From NCBI RefSeq assembly GCF_001705515.1, contig NZ_MDJS01000001.1:930001-994000 (forward strand): 64,000 bases of DNA, written 5' to 3'. The position numbers and the translations under genes are program-made. Shown one piece after another: positions 8,082-16,279 of this stretch; within the stretch, counting starts at the first letter, position 1, and every line of letters starts with the position of its first letter. This DNA is from Mucilaginibacter sp. PPCGB 2223 (lineage in GTDB: Bacteria > Bacteroidota > Bacteroidia > Sphingobacteriales > Sphingobacteriaceae). The notes below the pieces were generated by a model. That model made no database searches and was not told the origin of the DNA. It saw only the letters and a list, made by a program, of their open reading frames with translations.

Positions 8082-8780
8082 TTAATACGCTGTTTGCTTT
8101 TTAACACAGTACCTGATGAGCAAATAGCTCAGAATGTTCAGCAACAGGAACGGCAAAATAAAACTAATGAGTGATGCCAGGCCGATAAGTTGATGATATT
8201 GTGAACTTTGAACGGAAACGAGCAATTGCTTGCCTAACGGACCTTTTGAGAATAAAACAATTTCGGTAAAATCGTAACCGAGGTGTAAACCAAACCCCAG
8301 TGCCATTGACCTGGTTTTTACGAACGACCATGCCCATATCCAACCCGCTGTGCCTGTTACTATAAATACAATTATCATCATTACCGGGTTGCCCAGCAAA
8401 CCGTACGAAAACCAATGGTAAACCCCAAAACATACAGCAGAAAGTATAATGGCCCACTTCTCACCCAGTTTCCGGTTTGCAATGTAAAGCAAGGCACCTC
8501 TGAATATCAGATCCTCGTACAAAACAGCTTTTAATACCCACCAAAAGGCAATTCCCAGCATACCCAACGTAAATAGAGGGTTCAAATTCCATTCAATATG
8601 TGTTAGCAGCGCATCTTTCCATTTATCTAATGCGCACAACGCAGCGGCTAATAAAAAAGCGCTGAGTATTTGTGGTAGTCGTAATTTAACAGGTGTAAAT
8701 CCTAAAACTATCAAGTTTTTTTGTTCAAAGATTCGCAATAACACATACGAAAGCAGGACTTCGATTATAATACCGATCAT
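8082..8780 (-). CDS. CPBP family intramembrane metalloprotease
   Basis: A 232-residue polytopic membrane protein of the CAAX-protease/bacteriocin-processing (CPBP, Abi) family. The first catalytic motif is a variant: Glu89-Asp90 and Arg94 in LYEDLIFRG, where most relatives have E-E-x-x-x-R. His122 (FGVYHW) and His166 with Asp170 (GLHLGYD) supply the other metal or catalytic positions. About seven hydrophobic segments are present. Its upstream neighbour, 27 nt away on the same strand, is a membrane-linked XRE regulator, so the two are likely co-transcribed and functionally coupled. The substrate is unknown. Confidence 0.87.
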   Translation of the reverse strand: MIGIIIEVLLSYVLLRIFEQKNLIVLGFTPVKLRLPQILSAFLLAAALCALDKWKDALLTHIEWNLNPLFTLGMLGIAFWWVLKAVLYEDLIFRGALLYIANRKLGEKWAIILSAVCFGVYHWFSYGLLGNPVMMIIVFIVTGTAGWIWAWSFVKTRSMALGFGLHLGYDFTEIVLFSKGPLGKQLLVSVQSSQYHQLIGLASLISFILPFLLLNILSYLLIRYCVKKQTAY

Positions 8781-8807
8781 CGGATGAAGAATTTAATGTG
8801 TTTATGA

Positions 8808-9248
8808 TTAGCGTTTCACACGCCAGATAAGCAGTAAGTTTATGATGATAAAAGCCATAATACCGGCAATGAACAGGATCAACTCGAAAGTTGTTTCAGG
8901 AAACCTGGCCGATTGCTCGGTATAAGCCCAGCCCAACAAAATACTTATTGCGCTAATGCCTGCTGATAAAATTATTTTAGACGGAGTTACTGAAGTTGAT
9001 TTTATCTCAGTGTGATTTTGTTCTGCCTGTGCCTCATTATCTGTTTCAAAAACCTGTACGGGCATATCGAGCGACCGGGCAATGGTCCTGAGCGTGTACA
9101 TCCTTGGCATTACCTCACCGTTCTCAATCCGCTGTATCGATCGCGGACTGATATTGGTCATATCCGAAAGCTCTTTCTGCGTAAAGCCCTTTTCAAGTCT
9201 TCTTTTCTTTATAGCAAGCGCAACCATTTCTTTTTTTCTTAAGTTCAT
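8808..9248 (-). CDS. XRE-family regulator with C-terminal membrane segments
   Basis: A 146-residue protein. Residues 7-62 form a helix-turn-helix of the XRE/HTH_3 type (GFTQKELSDMTNISPRSIQRIENGEVMPRMYTLRTIARSLDM), and the C-terminal half holds two hydrophobic segments (IILSAGISAISILLGWAY and LILFIAGIMAFIIINLLLIW), so it is probably a membrane-tethered DNA-binding protein. The start is uncertain: ATG 9248 lies only 2 nt after a perfect -7 box, so either the mRNA is leaderless or translation begins at ATG 9227 (MVALAIKKRRLEKG). It precedes the CPBP protease gene. Confidence 0.87.
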   Translation of the reverse strand: MNLRKKEMVALAIKKRRLEKGFTQKELSDMTNISPRSIQRIENGEVMPRMYTLRTIARSLDMPVQVFETDNEAQAEQNHTEIKSTSVTPSKIILSAGISAISILLGWAYTEQSARFPETTFELILFIAGIMAFIIINLLLIWRVKR

Positions 9249-9250
9249 GG

Positions 9251-9258
9251 CAAAGATA
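9251..9258 (-). promoter_or_regulatory. -7 box of XRE regulator gene
   Basis: CAAAGATA on the plus strand is TATCTTTG on the minus strand, a perfect TAnnTTTG. It ends 2 nt before the ATG at 9248. The wider string GGCAAAGATA recurs upstream of guaB and the DUF255 gene, and nearly so upstream of rpsO. Confidence 0.6.
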
Positions 9259-9293
9259 CCCGGGCAGATTTTTAATTGTATGTTCTTGAACAC

Positions 9294-9307
9294 GACGTTT
9301 ACACGTC
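9294..9307. promoter_or_regulatory. possible operator upstream of XRE gene
   Basis: Inverted repeat GACGT-TTAC-ACGTC, 36 nt upstream of the -7 box of the XRE regulator. The position fits an autoregulatory operator, but the arms are only 5 bp and could be chance. Confidence 0.25.
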
Positions 9308-9418
9308 AATCAGCAGCCGTTTACCGGCAATGAGTAATAATACGGTATTTTTTTATTCTTGTTAGCCGTTTAAATAGATATCGAAAACTAAAAACAAAAA
9401 ATTATCTTACTTTTAGCA

Positions 9419-10123
9419 ATGCTTGAGCACATCGACCTGCAAAACGTATTGGTGCTGGATATTGAAACAGTACCTCAATATGCCGATTTTGACCAGGTGC
9501 CCGAAACATTAAAAAAACTGTGGGCCGCAAAAACCCAGTACCAGCGTAAAGACGAAACACCCGATGAGTTTTACGAACGTGCCGGCATATGGGCGGAGTT
9601 CGGTAAAATCATCTGTATTTCGGTAGGCATATTTACCCCTGGCAGCCCTGTGGGCCTGCGTGTAAAATCATTTGCAGGGCACGATGAAAAACTAATCTTA
9701 CAGCAATTCTGTACGTTGCTCGGCAAACAATCTAAAAACCTGATGCTGTGTGCACATAATGGTAAGGAATTCGATTTTCCGTACCTGTGCCGGCGGATGC
9801 TCATTAATGCGGTACCTATCCCATCCCAACTCGAGATATCGGGCAAAAAACCATGGGAAGTAAACCACCTTGACACGATGGAGCTCTGGAAATTTGGCGA
9901 TTATAAAAGCTACACTTCTCTGAGTTTGTTAACCGAAATATTTAATATCCCAACCCCAAAGGATGACATCGATGGCAGTATGGTCGGCCATGTGTACTGG
10001 CAGGAAAGCGACCTGCCGCGAATTTGCATTTATTGCCAAAAGGACGTCGTAGCCACAGCGCAGCTTTTGCTCAGATTCAGGGGCAGCGCATTAATCGCCG
10101 AGGAAAATATAACAATAGTTTAA
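9419..10123 (+). CDS. 3'-5' exonuclease (PolB-like, DNA_pol_B_exo2)
   Basis: A 234-residue DEDD exonuclease of the predicted PolB-related family. The first acidic pair is Asp14/Glu16 in VLVLDIETVPQ; the second motif is CAHNGKEFDFPYLCRRM (about residues 119-135) and the third is IYCQKDVVATAQLLLRF (about 204-220), including the final Asp of DEDDy-type enzymes. It probably removes nucleotides from DNA 3' ends, perhaps in repair. A near-consensus -7 box TACTTTTA ends 3 nt before the ATG. The ABC ATPase gene starts 3 nt after the stop, so they may share a transcript without an obvious functional link. Confidence 0.9.
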   Translation: MLEHIDLQNVLVLDIETVPQYADFDQVPETLKKLWAAKTQYQRKDETPDEFYERAGIWAEFGKIICISVGIFTPGSPVGLRVKSFAGHDEKLILQQFCTLLGKQSKNLMLCAHNGKEFDFPYLCRRMLINAVPIPSQLEISGKKPWEVNHLDTMELWKFGDYKSYTSLSLLTEIFNIPTPKDDIDGSMVGHVYWQESDLPRICIYCQKDVVATAQLLLRFRGSALIAEENITIV

Positions 10124-10126
10124 AAT

Positions 10127-11869
10127 ATGCTCACCGTCAATAACCTTAAAGTTGAATTTAAAACAGAGAATGGCCTGTTTGAAGCCGTAAAAGGCGTTTC
10201 GTTTAAACTGGCCAAAGGCGAGGTTATTGGCATCGTAGGCGAATCGGGGTCGGGGAAATCGGTAACATCCCTGGCTATAATGCGGCTGCTCGAGACTTCT
10301 GTGAGCCAGGTAAAGGGAGAGATATTGTTGGATGAGGCGAACCTGCTGAAACTACCGGAAAATGAAATGCAGCTGATCCGCGGCAATCGCATTGGGATGA
10401 TCTTTCAGGAGCCCATGACCTCGCTTAACCCGGTACTGACATGCGGTTTCCAGGTCGCCGAAGCGATTAAACGTCATCGGCGCTTAAACAATACCGAGGC
10501 TCGCGAAAGAGCCTTGGCTTTATTTAAAGAAGTGCAGTTGCCACGACCAGAGTCAATATTTGATTCGTACCCGCACGAAATATCGGGCGGCCAAAAACAG
10601 CGTGTGATGATAGCGATGGCGCTATCGTGCGACCCGGAGATACTCATCGCCGATGAGCCGACCACCGCATTGGATGTAACGGTGCAAAAAACCATTATCG
10701 AGCTCCTGCTAAGGCTGAAGACGGAGCGCAACATGAGCCTGATCTTTATCTCGCATGATCTGGGCGTGATCAGCGAAATTGCCGACCGGGTGATCGTGAT
10801 GTACAAGGGCAATGTTGTTGAACAGGCCGGAATTACCGAAATATTTAACAATCCGCAACATCCCTATACAAAAGGCTTGCTGGCATGCCGCCCCTCTCCT
10901 GCCTATCAATTAAAAAAACTACCGGTATTATCGGATTTTTTAAAACTTGACGAACAGGGCAATATGCAAGGCTCCGGTTTAAGCATTGAGGAATTGCGTA
11001 AACAACTCACTTATTCCGACAAGGAAATAGACGACCGTAAACAGCAATTGTACAGTCGGCAACCTATCCTTAAAGTGCAAAACCTGTGTACCTGGTACCC
11101 TGCCGGCGGAGGTTTCCTCCAAAAAGCAAAAGAAATGATTAAGGCCGTTAACGATGTGAGTTTTGAGGTTTATCCAGGCGAAACGCTGGGTTTGGTAGGC
11201 GAATCTGGCTGTGGTAAAACTACCCTGGGACGAAGTATTCTACGCCTGGTCGAACCAACTTCGGGCAATGTAGTATTTGAAAGCACAGAGTTGCAAAGCC
11301 TGAAAACGGAAGAGATGAGGCGGATACGGCGGGATATACAGATCATTTTTCAGGACCCTTACTCCTCTTTGAACCCTCGCCTGGCGGTAGGAGAATCGAT
11401 CATGGAACCTTTGCAGGTACATGGTTTATATCATAACAATACACAGCGTAAACAGCGGGTTATAGAATTATTAGAGCGGGTTAATCTGACGGCCGCGCAT
11501 TTTAACCGGTATCCTTACGAGTTTTCGGGCGGACAAAGGCAACGTATCGTGATAGCGCGCGCTATAGCGTTACAACCTAAATTTATTATTTGCGATGAGT
11601 CGGTTTCTGCACTCGATGTATCGGTACAGGCGCAAGTTTTAAACCTGTTGCGCGAATTACAGCAAGAGCTAAATCTCACTTATATCTTTATCTCGCATGA
11701 TCTGTCGGTCATCAAACACATTTCAGACCGTATTCTGGTCATGAATAAAGGGGTTATTGAAGAAAGCGGCACGCCGGAGCAGATCTACTATCAACCGCAA
11801 AACGCGTATACACAAAAACTCATCGCTTCCATACCAGGTCGGGTTCCGGCTAAAAATAATACAAACTGA
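10127..11869 (+). CDS. fused oligopeptide-type ABC transporter ATP-binding protein (DppD-DppF-like)
   Basis: A 580-residue protein with two complete ABC ATPase domains in tandem, as in YejF/GsiA-type peptide or glutathione importers. Domain 1 has Walker A GESGSGKS (about residue 37), signature ISGGQKQRV and Walker B LIADEPTTALDV; domain 2 has GESGCGKT, SGGQRQRI and IICDESVSALDV, with Ser in place of the usual Pro after the catalytic Glu. Each domain ends with the oligopeptide-family extension (NNPQHPYTKGLLACRPSP; QPQNAYTQKLIASIPG). No permease or binding-protein gene is adjacent, so the partner subunits are encoded elsewhere. Confidence 0.93.
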   Translation: MLTVNNLKVEFKTENGLFEAVKGVSFKLAKGEVIGIVGESGSGKSVTSLAIMRLLETSVSQVKGEILLDEANLLKLPENEMQLIRGNRIGMIFQEPMTSLNPVLTCGFQVAEAIKRHRRLNNTEARERALALFKEVQLPRPESIFDSYPHEISGGQKQRVMIAMALSCDPEILIADEPTTALDVTVQKTIIELLLRLKTERNMSLIFISHDLGVISEIADRVIVMYKGNVVEQAGITEIFNNPQHPYTKGLLACRPSPAYQLKKLPVLSDFLKLDEQGNMQGSGLSIEELRKQLTYSDKEIDDRKQQLYSRQPILKVQNLCTWYPAGGGFLQKAKEMIKAVNDVSFEVYPGETLGLVGESGCGKTTLGRSILRLVEPTSGNVVFESTELQSLKTEEMRRIRRDIQIIFQDPYSSLNPRLAVGESIMEPLQVHGLYHNNTQRKQRVIELLERVNLTAAHFNRYPYEFSGGQRQRIVIARAIALQPKFIICDESVSALDVSVQAQVLNLLRELQQELNLTYIFISHDLSVIKHISDRILVMNKGVIEESGTPEQIYYQPQNAYTQKLIASIPGRVPAKNNTN

Positions 11870-11883
11870 AGACCGGCAGCGGC

Positions 11884-12209
11884 TTAGGGCATCGGTGCCA
11901 GCCTGATGGTATCCAAGCCTTTGTTAGCAGTTACTGTTGTACGTTCATACCCTGCCTTTACAACCGTAAATTTGAATTTTGGCCTGCCAAACATCAATGA
12001 GGTAAAAAATGTAGTTAACTTAAACCGCCCTGCCATATCAGTAATGGTATCTGATTTAGCAGGATCGGGTTTGGGGCTTACAGATACGATCCGGGCTCCG
12101 GGTACAGGTTTGCCGGTGTTTTTGCTACCACAATTGCTGTTATGCTTTTATATCCCTCGCAACTGCTTAAGATAGCCAGCATAGTTAACATCAGGATGCG
12201 CAATTTCAT
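11884..12209 (-). pseudogene. frameshifted lipoprotein with carboxypeptidase-regulatory-like domain
   Basis: Read on the minus strand, ATG 12209 opens MKLRILMLTMLAILSSCEGYK, a lipoprotein signal with lipobox LSSC, but the frame ends at a TAA at 12078-12080. A second frame, entered by a -1 step near 12138-12147, continues as SNCGSKNTGKPVPGARIVSV, then TITDMAGRFKL and VVKAGYERTTV up to a TAA at 11884-11886. The joined product has the G-K-P-V-P-G-A and D-x-x-G-x-F/Y motifs of the carboxypeptidase-regulatory-like beta-sandwich. The interval is 326 nt, one short of a whole number of codons, so a one-base deletion is enough to explain it. It may be a real pseudogene, a phase variant or a sequencing error. 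It follows the LolD-like gene by 6 nt. Confidence 0.72.
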
Positions 12210-12215
12210 AAACTA

Positions 12216-12938
12216 TCAGCTTTCGGGCACTTTATGCCCAACCGTGTGGATATCCGGGTTCTGATAATCTCTTTCTATTAAACCATCGCGCATGCGCACA
12301 ATGCGGTGAGCATGCAGAGCAATATCCTCTTCGTGTGTCACCAGTATAATTGTGTTGCCCTTGGCGTGGATATCTTCAAGCAAACCCATAATTTCGATCG
12401 ACGTTTTGGTATCCAGGTTACCCGTAGGCTCGTCGGCCAATATAATGGATGGATTATTGATGAGCGCCCTTGCAACGGCAACACGCTGACGCTGCCCCCC
12501 GGAAAGTTCATTCGGCTTATGGTCAATACGGTTCCCCAGACCAACGTTCTTTAATGCCTGTGTGGCTAATTCCTGGCGTTTGGCTTTCTTAACACCGGCA
12601 TAAATGAGCGGCAAACCAACATTATCTAAAGCTGTATTACGCGGTAGCAGGTTAAATGTCTGAAAAACGAAACCAATTTCTTTGTTACGCACTTCGGCAA
12701 GTTCGTTGTCGCTCATCTGGCTAACATTAGTGCCATTTAAAATATATTCGCCTTTTGATGGGGTATCCAAACAGCCCAGGATATTCATGAGCGTTGACTT
12801 TCCCGAACCCGAAGGCCCCATTAAAGCTACAAATTCGCCTTTTTTTATCGTTAACGAAACCGATTTAAGGGCGTGGATAACCTCGGTGCCGATAACATAT
12901 TTACGACCTATATCTTTAATGCTAATGAGTGGCTCCAT
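12216..12938 (-). CDS. ABC transporter ATP-binding protein (LolD/MacB type)
   Basis: A 240-residue ATPase of the LolD/MacB/FtsE-like group, which energises lipoprotein release or substrate extrusion from the inner membrane. It has Walker [10 protein letters not shown] (about residue 42), [20 protein letters not shown], the signature [15 protein letters not shown], Walker [13 protein letters not shown] and the switch His in [10 protein letters not shown]. No permease gene is adjacent, so the membrane partner is elsewhere. The next gene downstream on the strand is the frameshifted lipoprotein at 11884-12209, only 6 nt away. Confidence 0.93.
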   Translation of the reverse strand: MEPLISIKDIGRKYVIGTEVIHALKSVSLTIKKGEFVALMGPSGSGKSTLMNILGCLDTPSKGEYILNGTNVSQMSDNELAEVRNKEIGFVFQTFNLLPRNTALDNVGLPLIYAGVKKAKRQELATQALKNVGLGNRIDHKPNELSGGQRQRVAVARALINNPSIILADEPTGNLDTKTSIEIMGLLEDIHAKGNTIILVTHEEDIALHAHRIVRMRDGLIERDYQNPDIHTVGHKVPES

Positions 12939-13005
12939 TCGTTTTTGTTTTGTTTGACTAAGATAAGGTATAGAATGTTACAGAGGATAAACGAATTTTT
13001 GACGG

Positions 13006-13374
13006 CTAACTTTTCAATTTAATCTTACCTGAGGTATACAATGAAATAGCCTGCTGTAATATGCTTTGAATGGTATTAATTGGAAGATCAGCGCTGCCGT
13101 CAAATAACATAATCTTCATGCGGCCGCGCTTTTCCTGTAGCAGATTGGGGTGCTCGATATGTTTGCCTTCCACTATGCCGATATAGGGTTGATGCAATGT
13201 TTTATGCACCCACAAATAGCAGAACATTTTGCCTTTGAAACAGAAGAACGGCATCCCGTATTTCCATGCGGCGGTTATATTCTCATCCTGGGCCAGGATG
13301 ATATCGCGCAACGCCAGTAAACAACTTTTTACAGGTTCTGGTTGCTCAAAATATAACTTTTCGAGCTCGGTCAA
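13006..13374 (-). CDS. DUF1801 domain-containing protein
   Basis: A 122-residue protein of the DUF1801 (YdhG-like) family. The motif ITAAWKYGMPFFCFKGKMFCYLWVH (about residues 33-57) is the family core, in which a buried Trp/Tyr pair lines a pocket; the C-terminus ends in a basic helix. The fold resembles iron-sulfur-carrier-like SufE/YdhG proteins but no function is established. It begins 2 nt after the gatC stop and is therefore likely in the same operon. Confidence 0.85.
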   Translation of the reverse strand: MTELEKLYFEQPEPVKSCLLALRDIILAQDENITAAWKYGMPFFCFKGKMFCYLWVHKTLHQPYIGIVEGKHIEHPNLLQEKRGRMKIMLFDGSADLPINTIQSILQQAISLYTSGKIKLKS

Positions 13375-13376
13375 TA

Positions 13377-13658
13377 TCAGCCTATTACTTTAGCCACCCT
13401 GAAATGATCATCATCGTGCTCAGGAGCATTTTCAAGCGCTTGCTCATGGGTGATCTCCTGTCTTACCACATCCGGCCGTAGCGGGCTTAAGGTGGTCGTC
13501 ATATAAACCAGGGGTTCAACACCGGTGGTATCTATTTCGTTAAGCTTATCCATAAAACCCAGGATATTCTCCATGTCCTTGATCAGTTCTTCACGTTCGG
13601 CATCGGTAACTTCCAAACGTGCCAGGTGGGCTATCTTATCAACGGTTTCTTTATTCAT
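13377..13658 (-). CDS. gatC: Asp-tRNA(Asn)/Glu-tRNA(Gln) amidotransferase subunit C
   Basis: The 93-residue GatC belt subunit, which wraps around and stabilises GatA and GatB in the enzyme that amidates mischarged Glu-tRNA(Gln) or Asp-tRNA(Asn). It shows the family motifs VDKIAHLARLEVTDAE at the N-terminus, FMDKLNEIDTTGVEPLVY in the middle and LRPDVVRQE towards the end. gatA and gatB are not in this window. Its ATG overlaps the stop of the upstream plsC gene by 4 nt, so the two are translationally coupled. Confidence 0.93.
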   Translation of the reverse strand: MNKETVDKIAHLARLEVTDAEREELIKDMENILGFMDKLNEIDTTGVEPLVYMTTTLSPLRPDVVRQEITHEQALENAPEHDDDHFRVAKVIG

Positions 13659-14386
13659 GCTTCGGCAAATTTATTATTTATCAGGTTATAAACCTTATCT
13701 TTTAACATATCAGCGTCGTCTGTACTCAAGCCATTTGTTTCGATAGGTTTATGAATGTAAATATCGCAAATGCCGGGGCGTGTTCCTAATTTGAAACCGC
13801 TGTCCCATAGCACATGCCAGGTATTTAATGATGTTACCGGCAAAACAGGCAATTGCAGCTCTATAGCCAGCCTGAACGGGCCGTTCTTAAACTCGTGGAG
13901 TACAGGCGGATAGTCATCCCCTATCTTCCCTTCGGGAAAAACAATGAGAGTTCGCCCCTGCTTTAAATTCTCGCCGGCCTTTTTAAATGCCCTGAAGGAT
14001 GATATTTTGCTGTCGCGGTCTACAGTAACATCCACACTCTTTAAAAAAATGGAAAACAAGGGGTTGGTCAGCAGTTCGGCCTTGCTCATAAAACTCACAT
14101 TGTTTTTTATAGCGATCCCCATCGACAGGATATCGAGGTTAGAGGTATGGTTAGGGCAAACAATGTAGGTGCGGCTCCAGTCGATAGGCTGCTCATGTTT
14201 TATCCTGAAAAAGAAACCTGAGGCCGTGGCGCTGAAATAACTGATCATCCGCCGCAGCCGGTTAAGCTCTTTATAGCGCGAGGGTTTACGCGAGTAAAAA
14301 TACAGCAACGGATAAAAAAGCACCAGGCCCAAAGCGGCCGTAAATATGTAATAATAATTATGTGCCCTCCGTAAAAAAAGTATCAT
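13655..14386 (-). CDS. 1-acyl-sn-glycerol-3-phosphate acyltransferase (PlsC-like), copy 2
   Basis: A 243-residue membrane-associated acyltransferase that would add the second acyl chain to lysophosphatidate in phospholipid synthesis. The N-terminus has a hydrophobic segment (YYYIFTAALGLVLFYPLLYFY). Motif I is NHTSNLD (N-H-x4-D, about residue 78), motif III is FPEGKIGDDYP, and LPVLPV corresponds to motif IV. It is a clear paralogue of the gene immediately upstream, sharing SRKPSRY, IDWSRTYI(V/I)CPNH and KISSFRAFKKAGE. It overlaps gatC by 4 nt. Confidence 0.9.
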   Translation of the reverse strand: MILFLRRAHNYYYIFTAALGLVLFYPLLYFYSRKPSRYKELNRLRRMISYFSATASGFFFRIKHEQPIDWSRTYIVCPNHTSNLDILSMGIAIKNNVSFMSKAELLTNPLFSIFLKSVDVTVDRDSKISSFRAFKKAGENLKQGRTLIVFPEGKIGDDYPPVLHEFKNGPFRLAIELQLPVLPVTSLNTWHVLWDSGFKLGTRPGICDIYIHKPIETNGLSTDDADMLKDKVYNLINNKFAEA

Positions 14387-14427
14387 GTATAAGGTTGGTA
14401 AGTTTTATCAAGATACGTAAAAAGGCA

Positions 14428-15180
14428 TTATCGGGATTGAAGCTCGTTTTCGGCTCTGAATTTTTGATCAATGATGCCGAACACCTTGTCCTTCAGCTTA
14501 TCGGCATCATCCAGGCTCATATCGGCTGTTTCGATGGGCCTGTGTACGTAAACATGGCTGACGCCTGATCTGGCGCCTGTTTCGAGACCGGTATCCCATA
14601 TCAGCTTCCAGTTATCGATACAGGTTACAGGGATGATCGGTATTTTAAGTTCGATAGCCAGGCGGAAAGGGCCGTTTTTGAACTCGTTGAGCCGGGGCGG
14701 ATAATCGTCGGGAATTTTACCCTCGGGGAAGATCACTACCGTCATGCCGTTCTGCAGGCGCTCTCCGGCCTTTTTAAAAGCCTTAAAGGATGAAATTTTA
14801 CTATTGCGGTTAACCGGGATATCAATGGTTTTGAAAAAGATACCCAGTGCAGGGTTACGTACAAACTCTTCTTTGCCGATAAAGCAAAAATTATTTTGCA
14901 CCATCAGCGTAATGGCCGTGATATCCAAACTTGAGCTATGGTTAGGGCAGATAATATAGGTGCGGCTCCAGTCGATAGGCTGTTCAAACTGGTAACGATA
15001 GCGTATGCCTGCAACGCCCGAACTTAGCCAGCCGCATATTTTGCGCAGCTTGTTCATTACAGGATATCGGCTTGGCTTTCGCGAAAAGAAATAAAGCAGC
15101 AGGTAAAATAAATAGATAAACGTGGCTACGCCGTAGCGATAAAACCGGGCATGTAGTTTCCTTAGGATCATCGTCCCCAA
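14428..15180 (-). CDS. 1-acyl-sn-glycerol-3-phosphate acyltransferase (PlsC-like), copy 1
   Basis: A 250-residue PlsC-family acyltransferase, tandem paralogue of the gene at 13655-14386. It has an N-terminal hydrophobic segment (YGVATFIYLFYLLLYFF), N-H-x4-D in CPNHSSSLDI, FPEGKIPDDYPP and IPIIPVTCIDNW. The start could also be the ATG at 15171 (MILRKLHARFYRYG). Gene order (plsC, plsC, gatC, DUF1801) suggests one operon. The pair probably arose by duplication and may differ in acyl-donor preference; one could act on other lyso-lipids such as ornithine lipids. Confidence 0.9.
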   Translation of the reverse strand: MGTMILRKLHARFYRYGVATFIYLFYLLLYFFSRKPSRYPVMNKLRKICGWLSSGVAGIRYRYQFEQPIDWSRTYIICPNHSSSLDITAITLMVQNNFCFIGKEEFVRNPALGIFFKTIDIPVNRNSKISSFKAFKKAGERLQNGMTVVIFPEGKIPDDYPPRLNEFKNGPFRLAIELKIPIIPVTCIDNWKLIWDTGLETGARSGVSHVYVHRPIETADMSLDDADKLKDKVFGIIDQKFRAENELQSR

Positions 15181-15196
15181 AAATAGAAAAAATACT

Positions 15197-15204
15197 TACT
15201 TTCG
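15197..15204 (+). promoter_or_regulatory. -7-like box of trpS
   Basis: TACTTTCG, one mismatch from TAnnTTTG, ends 4 nt (CCCC) before the trpS ATG. The same arrangement (TACCTTAG-CCCC-ATG) is seen before the dipeptide epimerase at 62930. Confidence 0.45.
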
Positions 15205-15208
15205 CCCC

Positions 15209-16204
15209 ATGGAAACTGTTGTTAGTGGTATTCGTTCCACCGGAAAATTACATTTAGGCAATTACTACGGAGCCATTCAAAACTTCGTAAAAATGCAGAA
15301 TGAGTTTAAATGCTTCTTTTTTATAGCCGATCTGCACTCGTTAACCACCCACCCTACACCTACCGACCTGCATGGCAACGTGAAGCAGGTTTTGGTAGAG
15401 TACCTGGCTGCAGGCATCGATCCTGAAAAGGTTACGATCTATGTACAGTCGGACGTGCCCGAGATTGCCGAATTGTATTTGTATATGAATATGAACGCCT
15501 ACCTGGGCGAATTGGAACGCAGCACCTCGTTTAAAGATAAAGTACGTGCCAACCCGGATAACGTAAACGCCGGCTTGCTCACTTACCCGGTTTTGATGGC
15601 CGCAGATATCCTGATCCATAAAGCTACCAAAGTGCCTGTAGGTAAAGATCAGGAGCAGCATTTGGAAATGGCGCGCACTTTCGGTAACCGCTTTAACCGC
15701 TTGTATAATCACGACTATTTCCCGGAGCCTTTTGCTTTTAACTATAGCGATAACCTGGTGAAAATACCAGGTTTGGATGGCAAAGGAAAAATGGGCAAAT
15801 CAGAAGGCGAAGCCAATGCGGTTTACCTGTCCGATTCGCCTGAAGTTATCCGTAAAAAGGTAATGCGCGCCGTTACCGATAGCGGGCCAACCGCCGAAAA
15901 TCAGGCTAAACCGGCTGAGATACAAAATCTGTTCGACCTGATGAAAGTGGTATCTGCGCCGGATACCCTTGCACACTTTGATGAGCAATACAACAAATGC
16001 GCCATCCGCTATGGCGACTTGAAAAAACAGCTGGCCGAAGATATGGTCATAGCCACCGCGCCCATTCGCGAACGTATCGATGCCATTGCCAACGATGCCG
16101 TTTACCTGCGCCAGGTGGCTAAACACGGCGCCATTAAGGCTCGTGAAAGCGCACAAAAGACAATTAAAGACGTAAGAGAAATTATCGGGTTCCGTGGTTT
16201 TTGA
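15209..16204 (+). CDS. trpS: tryptophanyl-tRNA synthetase
   Basis: Charges tRNA(Trp) with tryptophan; class Ic synthetase, 331 residues, full length. The HIGH-equivalent is GKLHLGNYYG (residues 12-21) and the KMSKS-equivalent is GKMGKSEG. MAADILIHKATKVPVGKDQEQHLEMAR is the conserved tryptophan/ATP-site stretch. The ATG at 15209 (METVVSGIRSTG) matches the usual N-terminus. A -7-like box lies only 4 nt upstream, so the leader is very short. The gene is divergent from the plsC pair and is followed by a 7-bp-period array before the deoxynucleoside kinase. Confidence 0.96.
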   Translation: METVVSGIRSTGKLHLGNYYGAIQNFVKMQNEFKCFFFIADLHSLTTHPTPTDLHGNVKQVLVEYLAAGIDPEKVTIYVQSDVPEIAELYLYMNMNAYLGELERSTSFKDKVRANPDNVNAGLLTYPVLMAADILIHKATKVPVGKDQEQHLEMARTFGNRFNRLYNHDYFPEPFAFNYSDNLVKIPGLDGKGKMGKSEGEANAVYLSDSPEVIRKKVMRAVTDSGPTAENQAKPAEIQNLFDLMKVVSAPDTLAHFDEQYNKCAIRYGDLKKQLAEDMVIATAPIRERIDAIANDAVYLRQVAKHGAIKARESAQKTIKDVREIIGFRGF

Positions 16205-16226
16205 GTTATCAATAAATAACCATTAG

Positions 16227-16275
16227 GATTTTCGATTTATAACTTTTACCTTTTGACTTTAAACTTTTGAACTAA
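16227..16275. repeat. degenerate 7-bp-period array
   Basis: Seven consecutive heptads occupy 16227-16275: GATTTTC, GATTTAT, AACTTTT, ACCTTTT, GACTTTA, AACTTTT, GAACTAA. The core (G/A)AnTTTn recurs exactly every 7 bp for the first six. The array ends 4 nt before the ATG of the deoxynucleoside kinase gene. Confidence 0.65.
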
Positions 16276-16279
16276 CAAC

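Noticed and set aside
11906..12175. 89-codon plus-strand ORF
   Set aside because: Antisense to the frameshifted lipoprotein; its sequence shows no protein-like pattern of its own.
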